Part shown: piece by piece, positions 26,124 to 34,267 of the stretch | Numbering within the stretch: the first letter of the stretch is position 1 | Layout of the letters: each line of letters opens with the position of its first letter | Assembly: GCF_036057275.1 (NCBI RefSeq) | Contig: NZ_CP107945.1 | Coordinates: 248,001 to 312,000 of the forward strand | DNA: 64,000 nucleotides | Direction of reading: 5' to 3' | DNA from: Streptomyces sp. NBC_00390 | Lineage (GTDB): Bacteria > Actinomycetota > Actinomycetes > Streptomycetales > Streptomycetaceae | Program-made: the position numbers and the translations under genes | The notes under the pieces: model-generated | The model's input: only the letters and a program-made list of their open reading frames with translations | Told to the model about the DNA's origin: nothing | The model's database searches: none

Positions 26124-27392
26124 ATGGACCTGCGCTGGAGGATCGCCGTCCTGGTGGGCGTGGCCATCTGCGCCGTTGCCACCGCCGTGGGTGTGCTGGT
26201 GCACCACGCCTCGCGCGACCGGGAGTTGTCGCAGGCACGCGAAGCCGCACGCACCACCCTCGACCGGGCTGCCGTCATCTACGCCCGCACCGGCACGGTC
26301 CAGGGATCGGGTGCCGCACTCGGCGCGACCGGGCTGCCGCACGGTCTCGCCACGCTGGTCGACAGGGGGCGCCAGGGCACCGAGTTCACCGACGGACCGG
26401 CGGGGCCCGCCATGTGGGCCGCGCGGCCCACGGGCGACCAGGTGCTCTCCGTACGCATCGATCTGGGCGTCACCATGCGCGACCTCGGTGCGCTCGACAC
26501 CAACATCGTCGTGGCCTGTGTGCTCACGACGGTGGTGGTGCTGCCGCTCGGGGTGCTCAGCGCGGGCCGGATGAGCCGCAGGCTGCGTACGGCCGCCGGG
26601 ACCGCGCGTCGCATCGCCGACGGGGACCTGGACGCCCGTATCTCGGCCGGGCCCCGTCCGCAGGACGAGATCGCCGAGATCTCCGCGGCGGTCGACAGCA
26701 TGGCGGCGGCGCTTCAGCGGCGACTGCGGGTCGAGCAGCGTTTCACCGCCGATGTGGCGCATGAACTGCGTACCCCCCTGATGGGGCTGGTCACTGCGGC
26801 CGAACTGCTGCCGGAGGACGAGGCGGCCGGATATGTGCGCGACCGGGTGCGGGTGCTCAGCACGCTCGTGGAGGAGCTGCTGGAGATCTCCCGCCTGGAC
26901 TCGGGCGGGGAGGAGGCGGATGTGTCGCCGTGCCCGATCGGGCCGTTGGTGACGGAGATAGTCGGCCGCACCGGGCTGTCCACGAAGGTGCTGGTCGAGG
27001 GTCCGACCGAGCCGGACGAAGACATGAGGGTGTGGACCGACCCGCGGCGCCTGGAGCGCATCGTCGCCAATCTGGTCGTCAACGCGCACCGGCACGGCCG
27101 TGCTCCGGTCACGGTGTCCGTGACCGGCGACGAATGTGTGACCGTGACCGTACGCGACCGGGGCCCGGGCTACCCCGAGTCGCTGCTTCAGGACGGGCCG
27201 CAGCGATTTCGCACGGGCACGCGGGAGCGGGGCACGGGGCATGGTCTGGGCCTGACCATCGCGCGTGGCCAGGCCGAGGTCATCGGAGCCACGCTGGTCT
27301 TCGCCAACGACCCGGACAGCGGAGCGGTCGCCACGCTGCGGCTGCCGGCAGCGGTGGGCGAGGCCGGCGGACAGGACGAGCGGGACGGCTGA
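26124..27392 (+). CDS. sensor histidine kinase (CseC-like)
   Basis: The 422-residue kinase has two transmembrane helices (about 5-27 and 130-152) flanking a short extracellular part, a HAMP domain with RRLRTAAGTARRIADGDLDARI, phosphorylated His213 in VAHELRTPL and an ATPase domain with NLVVNAHRHG, DRGPGYPE and GTGHGLGL. It is the partner of the response regulator just upstream. The small outer domain (about 100 residues) may sense the envelope or bind the lipoprotein. Confidence 0.9.
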   Translation: MDLRWRIAVLVGVAICAVATAVGVLVHHASRDRELSQAREAARTTLDRAAVIYARTGTVQGSGAALGATGLPHGLATLVDRGRQGTEFTDGPAGPAMWAARPTGDQVLSVRIDLGVTMRDLGALDTNIVVACVLTTVVVLPLGVLSAGRMSRRLRTAAGTARRIADGDLDARISAGPRPQDEIAEISAAVDSMAAALQRRLRVEQRFTADVAHELRTPLMGLVTAAELLPEDEAAGYVRDRVRVLSTLVEELLEISRLDSGGEEADVSPCPIGPLVTEIVGRTGLSTKVLVEGPTEPDEDMRVWTDPRRLERIVANLVVNAHRHGRAPVTVSVTGDECVTVTVRDRGPGYPESLLQDGPQRFRTGTRERGTGHGLGLTIARGQAEVIGATLVFANDPDSGAVATLRLPAAVGEAGGQDERDG

Positions 27393-27477
27393 CCGATACA
27401 CGACCGATACATCACCGAGGGCCGGCCGATGCCGTCCTTCCGGTTGGCGAAGATCTTCGGCACCGAGGATGGTGCCC

Positions 27478-29385
27478 ATGCGTATCAGGCGGAACCCGGA
27501 CAGGCCGACCGGGCGGCTCACTGCGAGCGAGTTCGGCTGGGCGGACACGCCGGAACGGGACGGCGCAGGCAGGCCGGGCCCGCGCAGAAGAGGCCGCACG
27601 TCGCGACCGCTCCCCGGCATGCGCGGCCGGGCCCGCACACGCACACGCACCGGGATACGCCGGTTCCTCAGCTGGCGCAGGCTCCTCCTCGGCCTGGCCA
27701 CCCTGTGCCTCCTGCTCGTCGGCGGCTTCACGGTCCTGTACTTCATGATCGACATCCCCCGGGCCAACGACCTGGCCAAGGCACAGAGCAACGTCTTCCT
27801 CTACAGCGACGGAACACGCCTGGCCCGCACCGGAGACATCAACCGGGAGAGCGTGCCGCTGGACCGAGTGCCCGAGAATGTGCGGCGCGCCTTCGTCGCG
27901 GCGGAGAACAAGGACTTCTACAGCGACGCCGGCGTCTCCCTGAGCGGCACCGCACGAGGGATCCTCAGCACGCTGACGGGCAAAGGCAAACAGGGCGGCT
28001 CGACCATCACCCAGCAGTACGTCAAGAACTACTACCTCAGCCAGGAACAGACCGTCAGCCGCAAGGTGCAGGAGCTGGTGATCGCCCTCAAGGTCGACCG
28101 GCAGACCTCCAAGGACGACATTCTCGCCGGCTATCTCAACACCAGTTTCTACGGGCGCCAGTCGTACGGAATACAGGCGGCGGCCCGCGCCTACTACGGC
28201 AAGGAGGTCGGACAGCTCACCGTCGAGGAGGGTGCGTACCTCGCGGCGCTGCTGCAGGCTCCCAGCCAGTACGACTGGGCGGTGGCCGGCCCCTCGGGCA
28301 GGCAGCGGGTCGTGGAGCGCTGGGGCTATGTGCTCGACAACATGGTCGAGGAGGGCTGGCTGGACGCGTCCGCGCGGCAGGGCATGCGGTTCGCGCCGCC
28401 GCTTGCGCCCAAGCCGACCGCGGGCCTCGGCGGACGCACCGGATATCTCGTCGAGGCCGCGCGGCGGGAGCTGCTGGCATCAGGCATCAGCGAGCAGGAA
28501 CTCGCCGGCGGTGGCTGGCGTATCACCCTCACCGTCGATCCGGCCCGGCAGCGGGCGCTGGAGCAGGCCGTCGCGACCAGTGACGGCGCAGTCGAGGGCG
28601 GCGGTACGGACTCGGACATCAACCGGCAGACCGGGGCGGTGTCGGTGGACCCGAGGTCCGGCCGCATCCTGGCGCTGTACGGCGGCAGGGACTACCTCAA
28701 GCACTTCATCAGCAACGCGACCCGCTCCGACTACCAGGCCGGACCGACCTTCGGTCCGGTGGCCCTGGCCGCGAAGGTCGACGCGCCGCCCGAGGAGCGG
28801 GGCGCCGGCACCGCATCGGACTATTTCGCCCAAGTCCGTCAGACCGCCGTGGAGTTGGGCATGAACCCGCAGGCGAGCGGGTTCACCTCGCCGCGGTCGA
28901 CGTCGCTCGGACTCATGGGTGTCAGCCCGATGGAGATGGCGGGCGTCTACGCCACCCTCTCCAACGGCGGCAAGAAGGTGACCCCTTCGATCGTGAAGTC
29001 GGCGCAGCGCGGCGACGAGCGCACGAAACTGCCGCCCGCGACCGGAGGCCAGGCCGTGAGCCCCGAGACGGCCGCCGTGGTGACCGGGTCCCTCAGCACC
29101 GACTTCGTCGGCGGCCCCTTCCCGGTCCAGGACGCAGCTGCGCGCCGGCCGCCGGACGGGTTCGTCCCGCGGGTCACGGGCGCCTCGGACGACAGGAAGG
29201 CGGAGTGGTACATCAGCTGCTCGCCGGAGCTTGTCACGTCGTTGGCGCTGTTCGGCGAGGATGCGAAGTCCAGGAAGCAGGTGGCTCTCGAGGGGGTGGG
29301 CAACGGCAGCGCGGCCAGGATCGGGACGATGTACACCTCGATGTCGCGCTCCGGGGTCGCGCCCGAGCCGACGCCCTCCGAGTGA
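27478..29385 (+). CDS. class A PBP-like glycosyltransferase (GT51) with degenerate transpeptidase domain
   Basis: The 635-residue protein has a basic N-terminus, one membrane helix (about 69-90) and an intact GT51 domain (about 105-270): catalytic Glu143 in AAENKDFYSDAGV, GGSTITQQYVKN and KVQELVIALKVDR. This domain polymerises lipid II. The following penicillin-binding domain has lost its catalytic motifs. The SxxK site reads QAGPTFGP (Pro423 and Gly426 where Ser and Lys belong), the segment that should hold SxN is missing, and KTG reads VTG (566-568). It should bind or polymerise glycan without cross-linking. ATG 27478 has GAGG nearby. The gene follows the Cse-like kinase after 85 nt. Confidence 0.85.
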   Translation: MRIRRNPDRPTGRLTASEFGWADTPERDGAGRPGPRRRGRTSRPLPGMRGRARTRTRTGIRRFLSWRRLLLGLATLCLLLVGGFTVLYFMIDIPRANDLAKAQSNVFLYSDGTRLARTGDINRESVPLDRVPENVRRAFVAAENKDFYSDAGVSLSGTARGILSTLTGKGKQGGSTITQQYVKNYYLSQEQTVSRKVQELVIALKVDRQTSKDDILAGYLNTSFYGRQSYGIQAAARAYYGKEVGQLTVEEGAYLAALLQAPSQYDWAVAGPSGRQRVVERWGYVLDNMVEEGWLDASARQGMRFAPPLAPKPTAGLGGRTGYLVEAARRELLASGISEQELAGGGWRITLTVDPARQRALEQAVATSDGAVEGGGTDSDINRQTGAVSVDPRSGRILALYGGRDYLKHFISNATRSDYQAGPTFGPVALAAKVDAPPEERGAGTASDYFAQVRQTAVELGMNPQASGFTSPRSTSLGLMGVSPMEMAGVYATLSNGGKKVTPSIVKSAQRGDERTKLPPATGGQAVSPETAAVVTGSLSTDFVGGPFPVQDAAARRPPDGFVPRVTGASDDRKAEWYISCSPELVTSLALFGEDAKSRKQVALEGVGNGSAARIGTMYTSMSRSGVAPEPTPSE

Positions 29386-29462
29386 CGATCCGGTCCGTTC
29401 GGCGGCGCCGCGCAAATCCGGTGGAACGGCGGAGACCGGGTGTGCGAGGCTGAGGGTGCCGA

Positions 29463-29539
29463 AGGGGTGTAGCTCAGATGGCCAGAGCGTCGGTCTCCAA
29501 AACCGAATGCCGCAGGTTCGACTCCTGTCACCCCTGCCA
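29463..29539 (+). tRNA. tRNA-Trp (anticodon CCA)
   Basis: Acceptor arms AGGGGTG (29463-29469) and CACCCCT (29529-29535) pair fully, with discriminator G and encoded CCA. The anticodon stem TCGGT/ACCGA closes the loop CTCCAAA, giving anticodon CCA at 29497-29499. The D arm (GCTCAGATGGCCAGAGC) and T arm (GCAGGTTCGACTCCTGT) are normal. Confidence 0.95.
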
Positions 29540-29542
29540 TCC

Positions 29543-29583
29543 AGGTCCCGCCGTCCGCTCGCTTGCAGCGGACGACGGGACCT
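29543..29583. terminator. strong hairpin after tRNA-Trp, also downstream of the convergent ATP-grasp gene
   Basis: Left arm 29543-29559 (AGGTCCCG...GTCCGCT) and right arm 29567-29583 pair over 17 positions with one mismatch and a 7-nt loop. It starts 4 nt past the tRNA CCA and ends 3 nt before the stop of the minus-strand gene, so it can serve both. Confidence 0.85.
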
Positions 29584-29586
29584 GCG

Positions 29587-30465
29587 TCATTCTCCGACGA
29601 GCAGTCCGGCCAGAGCGGCCGGGTCCCCGGCCGGGTGCAGATCGCTGACCTGCCCGTCGCCCACCTCGATGACGCGCCACGTCCCGTCCTCGCGCAGGGC
29701 GACGTCGGTGGTGACGAACCGGCAGCCCAGGCTGCGCACGGTGGGCGCCACGTGCGCCAACTCCGGTGCGGTCGTTGCCGTAATACGGCTGTCTGGATGC
29801 GGCGTGATCAGCCGCGGATCTCCGTCCAGCCACCACACGCGCAGCTCAGGGGCGATGGACTCGTCCCTGACGAACCTCTCGAAGCTCCGCAGCACGATTC
29901 CGCCCGCCAGGAATTCCGCCTGGAGCTCGACGAACCGCCCGACGATCCGGTGCAGTTGCCGCGCGTCGCCCGGATCGGGGATGTAACAGGCCTCGTCCCA
30001 GGCGTCCTTACGGGACTTGACGAAGTCCTTGACGACGGCGGGACCGGCAGGCAGCTGCGCGGCGAGCGCGGACAGCTCTGCCGCGGACGGGGTCTGTCCC
30101 GGATCGGTCTGCCGCCAGACACTCGCGGGAGTGACCTCGCGGAACGTCTCGTACCAGCCGGGTAGTTCGTGGGCGGTCCGGTAGCGGTCCGGTGCGGTCA
30201 GGAGACCGCTGCGGCGCGACAGGAGCGCGGTGCTCAGATCGGCGTAGCGGTCAGCGGGGATCATCCAGCCCCGGTACCACGCCGCGCCCATGCCCTGTGG
30301 CACCCGGGCGACGGCGCGCCCGGCGTCGCCCTGGAGGAGGGCGTCATGGTCGATCAGCGCGATGTCACCACCGGCCGCCCGGACTTCGTGTGCCTCGGCG
30401 GCGAAATGGTCGTCGACGCGCCGGGGGTTGAGCGGATCACTGCAGTACAGGACAGGTGTGGGCAT
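29587..30465 (-). CDS. ATP-grasp domain protein (R2K/DUF4343-like)
   Basis: The 292-residue protein begins with a small N-terminal domain (VLYCSDPLNPRRVDDHF) and continues as a minimal ATP-grasp. AVVKDFVKSRKDAWDEACYIPD holds the nucleotide lysines, and VIEVGDGQVSDL near the end is the metal-binding strand. The pattern fits the R2K clade of ATP-grasp enzymes, thought to make peptide-like or modified products, often near toxin or phage-defence loci, but usually uncharacterised. ATG 30465 has only a weak ribosome site. No peptide precursor is visible beside it. Confidence 0.7.
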   Translation of the reverse strand: MPTPVLYCSDPLNPRRVDDHFAAEAHEVRAAGGDIALIDHDALLQGDAGRAVARVPQGMGAAWYRGWMIPADRYADLSTALLSRRSGLLTAPDRYRTAHELPGWYETFREVTPASVWRQTDPGQTPSAAELSALAAQLPAGPAVVKDFVKSRKDAWDEACYIPDPGDARQLHRIVGRFVELQAEFLAGGIVLRSFERFVRDESIAPELRVWWLDGDPRLITPHPDSRITATTAPELAHVAPTVRSLGCRFVTTDVALREDGTWRVIEVGDGQVSDLHPAGDPAALAGLLVGE

Positions 30466-30659
30466 TCGATCACGGTACGCCCGCGCCGGGTCGGCACCGC
30501 GAGCGCCATCGGATCTCGCCGCCGGGATCGCCACCGGCGCCGGCAGTCGTCGGCGCACGCTACGGGCTGACGTCGCAGCGCGTGCACGCGGTCGCCTGAC
30601 CGACGCCGGATCCGCATCCGGACGACCCGGGGGCCCCGCACGGGTGCGGATCGGCCGCG

Positions 30660-30679
30660 TTGTCAGTCCCCTCTGACAA
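30660..30679. promoter_or_regulatory. perfect 7-bp inverted repeat TTGTCAG-N6-CTGACAA (operator candidate)
   Basis: Arms 30660-30666 and 30673-30679 are fully complementary with spacer TCCCCT. The repeat ends 9 nt before the VOC gene start, which leaves no room for a normal leader, so it probably overlaps the core promoter. A dimeric repressor or activator should bind here; no regulator is encoded nearby. Confidence 0.55.
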
Positions 30680-30688
30680 TCTGCGTAC

Positions 30689-31144
30689 ATGGAAACGACA
30701 CTGCAGATCACCATCGACTGCACCGACCCGCAGAAACTCGTGGCCTTCTGGACCCAGGCGCTGCACTACGTGCCGGAGCCGCCGCCGGGTGGCCACGCCA
30801 CCTGGCGGGAGTACTGGGCGGACATGGGTGTGCCCCAGGCGGAGCTGACCGAGGGGGTCGGTGAGGCCCCTGAGTCGATCGTGGACCCCAAGGGTGCCGG
30901 GCCGCGGGTCTGGTTCCAGCACGTGCCGGAGCCGAAGACCGTCAAGAACCGGGTGCACCTCGATCTGAAGGTGAGCGGCGGCCGGAGCGTTCCCCTGGCG
31001 CTGCGCACCGAGCGGGTGACGGCCGAGGTCGAGCGCCTGACCGCTGCGGGGGCGCGCATCCTGCGCACCATGGACGAGCCCGGCATGGACTACTTCGCCG
31101 TGGTGCTCCAGGATCCGGAGGGCAACGAGTTCTGCATCGCGTAG
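30689..31144 (+). CDS. VOC (glyoxalase-like) family protein
   Basis: The 151-residue protein starts METTLQITIDCTDPQKLVAFW, the usual first module of the Glyoxalase_6-type VOC fold. It continues KNRVHLDLKVSG and ends FAVVLQDPEGNEFCIA. These proteins bind small molecules or metals, and some give antibiotic resistance. There is no GGAGG ahead of ATG 30689; with the operator so close, the mRNA may be leaderless or nearly so. The gene stands alone between two minus-strand genes. Confidence 0.85.
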   Translation: METTLQITIDCTDPQKLVAFWTQALHYVPEPPPGGHATWREYWADMGVPQAELTEGVGEAPESIVDPKGAGPRVWFQHVPEPKTVKNRVHLDLKVSGGRSVPLALRTERVTAEVERLTAAGARILRTMDEPGMDYFAVVLQDPEGNEFCIA

Positions 31145-31162
31145 GCGCGACGGACGCCTGCC

Positions 31163-31936
31163 TCAGCGAGAGTGGTCCGGCCCGGCTCCCGCTCCCGCTC
31201 CCGCTCCCGCCTTCCGGGCCACCACCAGCACACCGCGCGGGCGGGAGTCGGACAGCCGCCCCAGCCCCTCGAGCGGCAGCAACTCCACCGAGAATCCCGC
31301 CTGTCTCAGGTCGGCGAGCACCTTCGAGAGCGGGAAGGTGCGGTAGTACATGACGAACCGCGGCCGCCACAGAGCGTTGCGCACGCGCATGGTCAGATCG
31401 AAGCCGAGCAGCGCCCAGTAGAGCCAGGATGCCGGGCGCGGCGGAGCCATGACCGGGAACACGAAGCAGCCGCCGGGGCGGAGCACCGAGTGGGCCTGGG
31501 CGAAGAGCAGGGGGCGCTCAGCGGGGAGGAAGTGACCGAATGCGCCGAAGCTCACGGCCAGGTCGAAAACCGGCCTGAACGGCAGGGCGCGGGCGTCGGC
31601 CCGTACCCAGGACACGGGCGGCCCGGTGTCGTCGGCCGACGGCCCGGCCAAGGCGGCGGCCGCGAGCATTCCGGCGCTGAAGTCGACACCGGCGACCCGT
31701 TCCCGGCACACCTGCCGCAGCATGCCGATGCCCGCGCCGGTGCCGCAGCAGATGTCGAGTCCGGCAGCGAAGGGCCCGAGCGGCCGTACGGCTTCGGCGA
31801 CGGCATCGAGTACCGGGCCGGGTGTGCGGAAGGGCGTCAGGTCGAACTTGGGGGCGAGCAGGTCGTAGCCGTGCTCGGTCGAGGAGAGCGCCTGGACGGC
31901 CAGTTCGCGAAGGGTCGGGCCCTGAGGGGTGAACAT
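31163..31936 (-). CDS. class I SAM-dependent methyltransferase
   Basis: The 257-residue enzyme has the SAM-binding motif AGLDICCGTGAGIGMLR (about 57-73), then GVDFSAGM, WVRADARALPF and a late SVLRPGGCFVFPV. It resembles small-molecule or lipid methyltransferases. A hydrophobic stretch near 170-180 could make membrane contact. The C-terminus ends in a run of alternating Ala-Gly encoded by five CTCCCG copies on the plus strand near 31188-31213, which may be slippage-prone. Substrate unknown. Confidence 0.85.
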   Translation of the reverse strand: MFTPQGPTLRELAVQALSSTEHGYDLLAPKFDLTPFRTPGPVLDAVAEAVRPLGPFAAGLDICCGTGAGIGMLRQVCRERVAGVDFSAGMLAAAALAGPSADDTGPPVSWVRADARALPFRPVFDLAVSFGAFGHFLPAERPLLFAQAHSVLRPGGCFVFPVMAPPRPASWLYWALLGFDLTMRVRNALWRPRFVMYYRTFPLSKVLADLRQAGFSVELLPLEGLGRLSDSRPRGVLVVARKAGAGAGAGAGPDHSR

Positions 31937-32014
31937 CGCCGATCAGCGTAGCGGCAGGGACGGGGGGTCGGCTCCGGCATGAGGCCGTCGGCATCCGAAC
32001 CGCCTTTCGTCGTA

Positions 32015-32045
32015 TTGACGATAAGCAACTCCCGCCTATATCGTC
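32015..32045 (+). promoter_or_regulatory. sigma70-type promoter inside an inverted repeat, for the SPFH gene
   Basis: TTGACG (32015-32020), 16 nt, TATATC (32037-32042) is a good vegetative promoter. The arms GACGATA (32017-32023) and TATCGTC (32039-32045) form a 7-bp inverted repeat that overlaps both hexamers. A repressor bound there would cover the promoter. The start codon is at 32074. Confidence 0.65.
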
Positions 32046-32073
32046 ACAGGGACGAAAAGAGGGGGTTCCTGTC

Positions 32074-33102
32074 ATGGCCGACATCACCGCACGCTTCGGC
32101 TGGCGCCATCTGCGCGCCGCACCCACGGCCCATGTCCGTCATCACAGACGCGGGCGCCTTGTCCACGACGGGCCGGGCCTGAGCTTCTGGTTCCGCGCGC
32201 TCACCGCAGCCCTGTCCGAAGTGCCCGTCGACGACCGCGAGTTGGCGATGTCCTTCCATGCCCGCACCTCCGATTTCCAGGACATCAGCGTGCAGGCGAC
32301 CGTGACCTACCGGATCAGCGAGCCGGCCACCGCCGCCGCCCGGCTGGACTTCTCCGTCGACCCCGACACCGGGGTCTGGCGGGGCGCGCCGCTGGAGCAG
32401 ATCGCCACGCTGCTGACCGAGACCGCCCAGCAGCACGCGCTCGACGTACTGGCCCGCACCCCGCTGTCGGCCGCACTGGCGGACGGCGTCGCCCAGGTAC
32501 GGGGGCGCATCACGGACGGGCTCACGGCGGAGCCCCGGCTGCCGGCCACCGGCATCGAGGTGGTGGCGGTGCGCGTCGTCGCGCTGCGCCCCGAGCCCGA
32601 GGTCGAGCGCGCACTGCGCACACCGGCGCGTGAGCAGATCCAGCAGGAGGCGGACCGGGCGACGTACGAGAGGCGCGCCGTGGCCGTCGAGCGCGAGCGG
32701 GCGATCGCCGAGAACGAACTGGCGAGCAAAATCGAACTGGCCCGGCGCGAGGAGCAGTTGGTCGAACAGAACGGCACCAACGCGCGCCGCCAGGCCGAGG
32801 AGAGCGCGGCGGCGGATGCCGTGCGGGCCGAGGCCGAGGCGAGCCGCACGGTACGGCTCGCCCGGGCGGAGGCCGAGGCGGCACGGGAGGTCGGCGAGGC
32901 GCGGGCCGGAGCCCAGGCAGCCTGGCTGCGGGTGCACGCAGATGTGGACGCCACGACCTTGCACGCCCTGGCCGTCACCCGGCTGGCGGAGAACCTGCCC
33001 CGGATCGACAGCGTCACCCTCTCCCCCGATGTCCTCACCGGCCTGCTCGCCAGGCTCGGTGGCTCGGGCGGGCCGACCGGCGGCACGGCGGCGCGGCCAT
33101 GA
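32074..33102 (+). CDS. SPFH/band-7 domain protein
   Basis: The 342-residue protein has an SPFH domain (about 12-180: HARTSDFQDISVQATVTYRI, IEVVAVRVVAL) and a long coiled coil (about 190-280) rich in Glu, Ala and Arg (AEASRTVRLARAEAEAAREV). There is no N-terminal membrane helix, unlike flotillin or stomatin; the protein starts directly before the domain. SPFH proteins form ring-like scaffolds at membranes. The RBS is AGAGGGGG. It is coupled by a 4-nt overlap to an NAD-kinase-fold protein. Confidence 0.85.
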   Translation: MADITARFGWRHLRAAPTAHVRHHRRGRLVHDGPGLSFWFRALTAALSEVPVDDRELAMSFHARTSDFQDISVQATVTYRISEPATAAARLDFSVDPDTGVWRGAPLEQIATLLTETAQQHALDVLARTPLSAALADGVAQVRGRITDGLTAEPRLPATGIEVVAVRVVALRPEPEVERALRTPAREQIQQEADRATYERRAVAVERERAIAENELASKIELARREEQLVEQNGTNARRQAEESAAADAVRAEAEASRTVRLARAEAEAAREVGEARAGAQAAWLRVHADVDATTLHALAVTRLAENLPRIDSVTLSPDVLTGLLARLGGSGGPTGGTAARP

Positions 33103-33998
33103 GCCTCGCCCCGCGTGCGGTGCTCGTGCACCGCACCACCGAGTACGAGGACCTGCTCGCCCGCCATGGCACCCACGGCCAGGCCGAGTTCTTCCTCGCG
33201 TCGCGCGGGCGCGGTATCGACGAGGTGGCACAGCGGCACCGGCGCACACGCCGGGCACTGGCGGACGTGGCCGCTGCGGTTCCGTTGACCTGGCGTCAGA
33301 CCCGGGTGGAGCGCGCGGATCTCGACCGCTTTCTCTTCGCACCCGAGGATGTGGTCACCGTGGTGGGCCAGGACGGGCTCGTCGCCAATACGGCGAAGTA
33401 TCTGACGGGGCAGCCGGTGATCGGCATCGACACCGATCCCGGCCGCAATCCGGGAGTGCTGGTGCGCCACCGTGCCGAGGACGCGGGCCGGCTGCTGCGT
33501 GCGGCGGTCCTCCCCGGCTCCGGCACGGACGAGCTCACCATGGTCGAGGCCGTCTCGGACGACACACAGCGGCTGCTGGCGCTGAACGAGATCTATCTCG
33601 GCCGGTCGGGGCACCAGAGCGCGCGCTACCGGCTCGGCCCGGACAGCGAGGGCGCCGAGGCCGAACCGCAGGCCTCGTCCGGGGTCCTGGTCGGCACGGG
33701 CACCGGCGCCACAGGCTGGCTGCGGTCGTTGTGGCAGGAGCGGGGCAGCACCCTCGCCCTGCCCGGGCCGGCAGACCCGCGGCTGGTCTGGTTCGTCCGC
33801 GAGGCCTGGCCCTCCCCCGCGACCGGGACCACTCAGGTGGCGGGGACTCTCGCACGCGGGCAGCGGTTGCGGATCACCGTCGAGTCCGACCGGCTGGTCG
33901 TGTTCGGCGACGGAATGGAGGCGGACGCCCTTGAGCTGACCTGGGGACAGTCGGTGCGCTTCGGCGTCTGCGACACGGCGCTGCGACTGCTGGTCTGA
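33099..33998 (+). CDS. NAD kinase-fold protein coupled to SPFH gene
   Basis: The 299-residue protein shows the ATP-NAD kinase/diacylglycerol-kinase fold. VVTVVGQDGLVANTAKYL corresponds to the GGDG motif (GQDG here), followed by PVIGIDTDPGRNPGVL, ALNEIYLGR and GVLVGTGTGATGWLRSL, the loop that binds substrate phosphate. The motif order fits an NADK-like enzyme, but the altered GGDG and unusual N-terminus (RAVLVHRTTEYEDLLARHG) mean the activity is uncertain. Its ATG overlaps the SPFH stop by 4 nt, so the two are made together. Confidence 0.75.
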   Translation: MSLAPRAVLVHRTTEYEDLLARHGTHGQAEFFLASRGRGIDEVAQRHRRTRRALADVAAAVPLTWRQTRVERADLDRFLFAPEDVVTVVGQDGLVANTAKYLTGQPVIGIDTDPGRNPGVLVRHRAEDAGRLLRAAVLPGSGTDELTMVEAVSDDTQRLLALNEIYLGRSGHQSARYRLGPDSEGAEAEPQASSGVLVGTGTGATGWLRSLWQERGSTLALPGPADPRLVWFVREAWPSPATGTTQVAGTLARGQRLRITVESDRLVVFGDGMEADALELTWGQSVRFGVCDTALRLLV

Positions 33999-34081
33999 AA
34001 CCGGTCAGCGCACCCCGTCACACGGCGCCGCGAATGGCCGGACATCGCTCTAGTCCACTCCGTCAAGGGTTTCTACCATTC

Positions 34082-34111
34082 CGACACCGGGTCTTCACAG
34101 ATCGGGTGTCG
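34082..34111. promoter_or_regulatory. inverted repeat CGACACC-N16-GGTGTCG upstream of the DUF4360 gene
   Basis: Arms 34082-34088 and 34105-34111 are perfectly complementary. The element lies 84 nt past the NAD-kinase-fold gene and 157 nt before the next start. It could be a terminator of the SPFH operon or an operator for the following gene; the 16-nt loop makes a strong terminator less likely. Confidence 0.35.
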
Positions 34112-34267
34112 CATGCTCGATGTGTCATGTGCATGACGATTCAACGTTCCGTCCAGCGCACACGTCCGTGACGGCCTGCCGCATCCGCGGCCGACCGCAC
34201 CCCCCACCGCGCGGCACGTCGGACCATCCGCCGCGCCGCCCGGCACTGAAGCATGGATTGGAGAACC

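Noticed and set aside
29463..29539. tRNA-Trp as an attachment site for a mobile element
   Set aside because: No integrase or second copy of the tRNA end is in the window.
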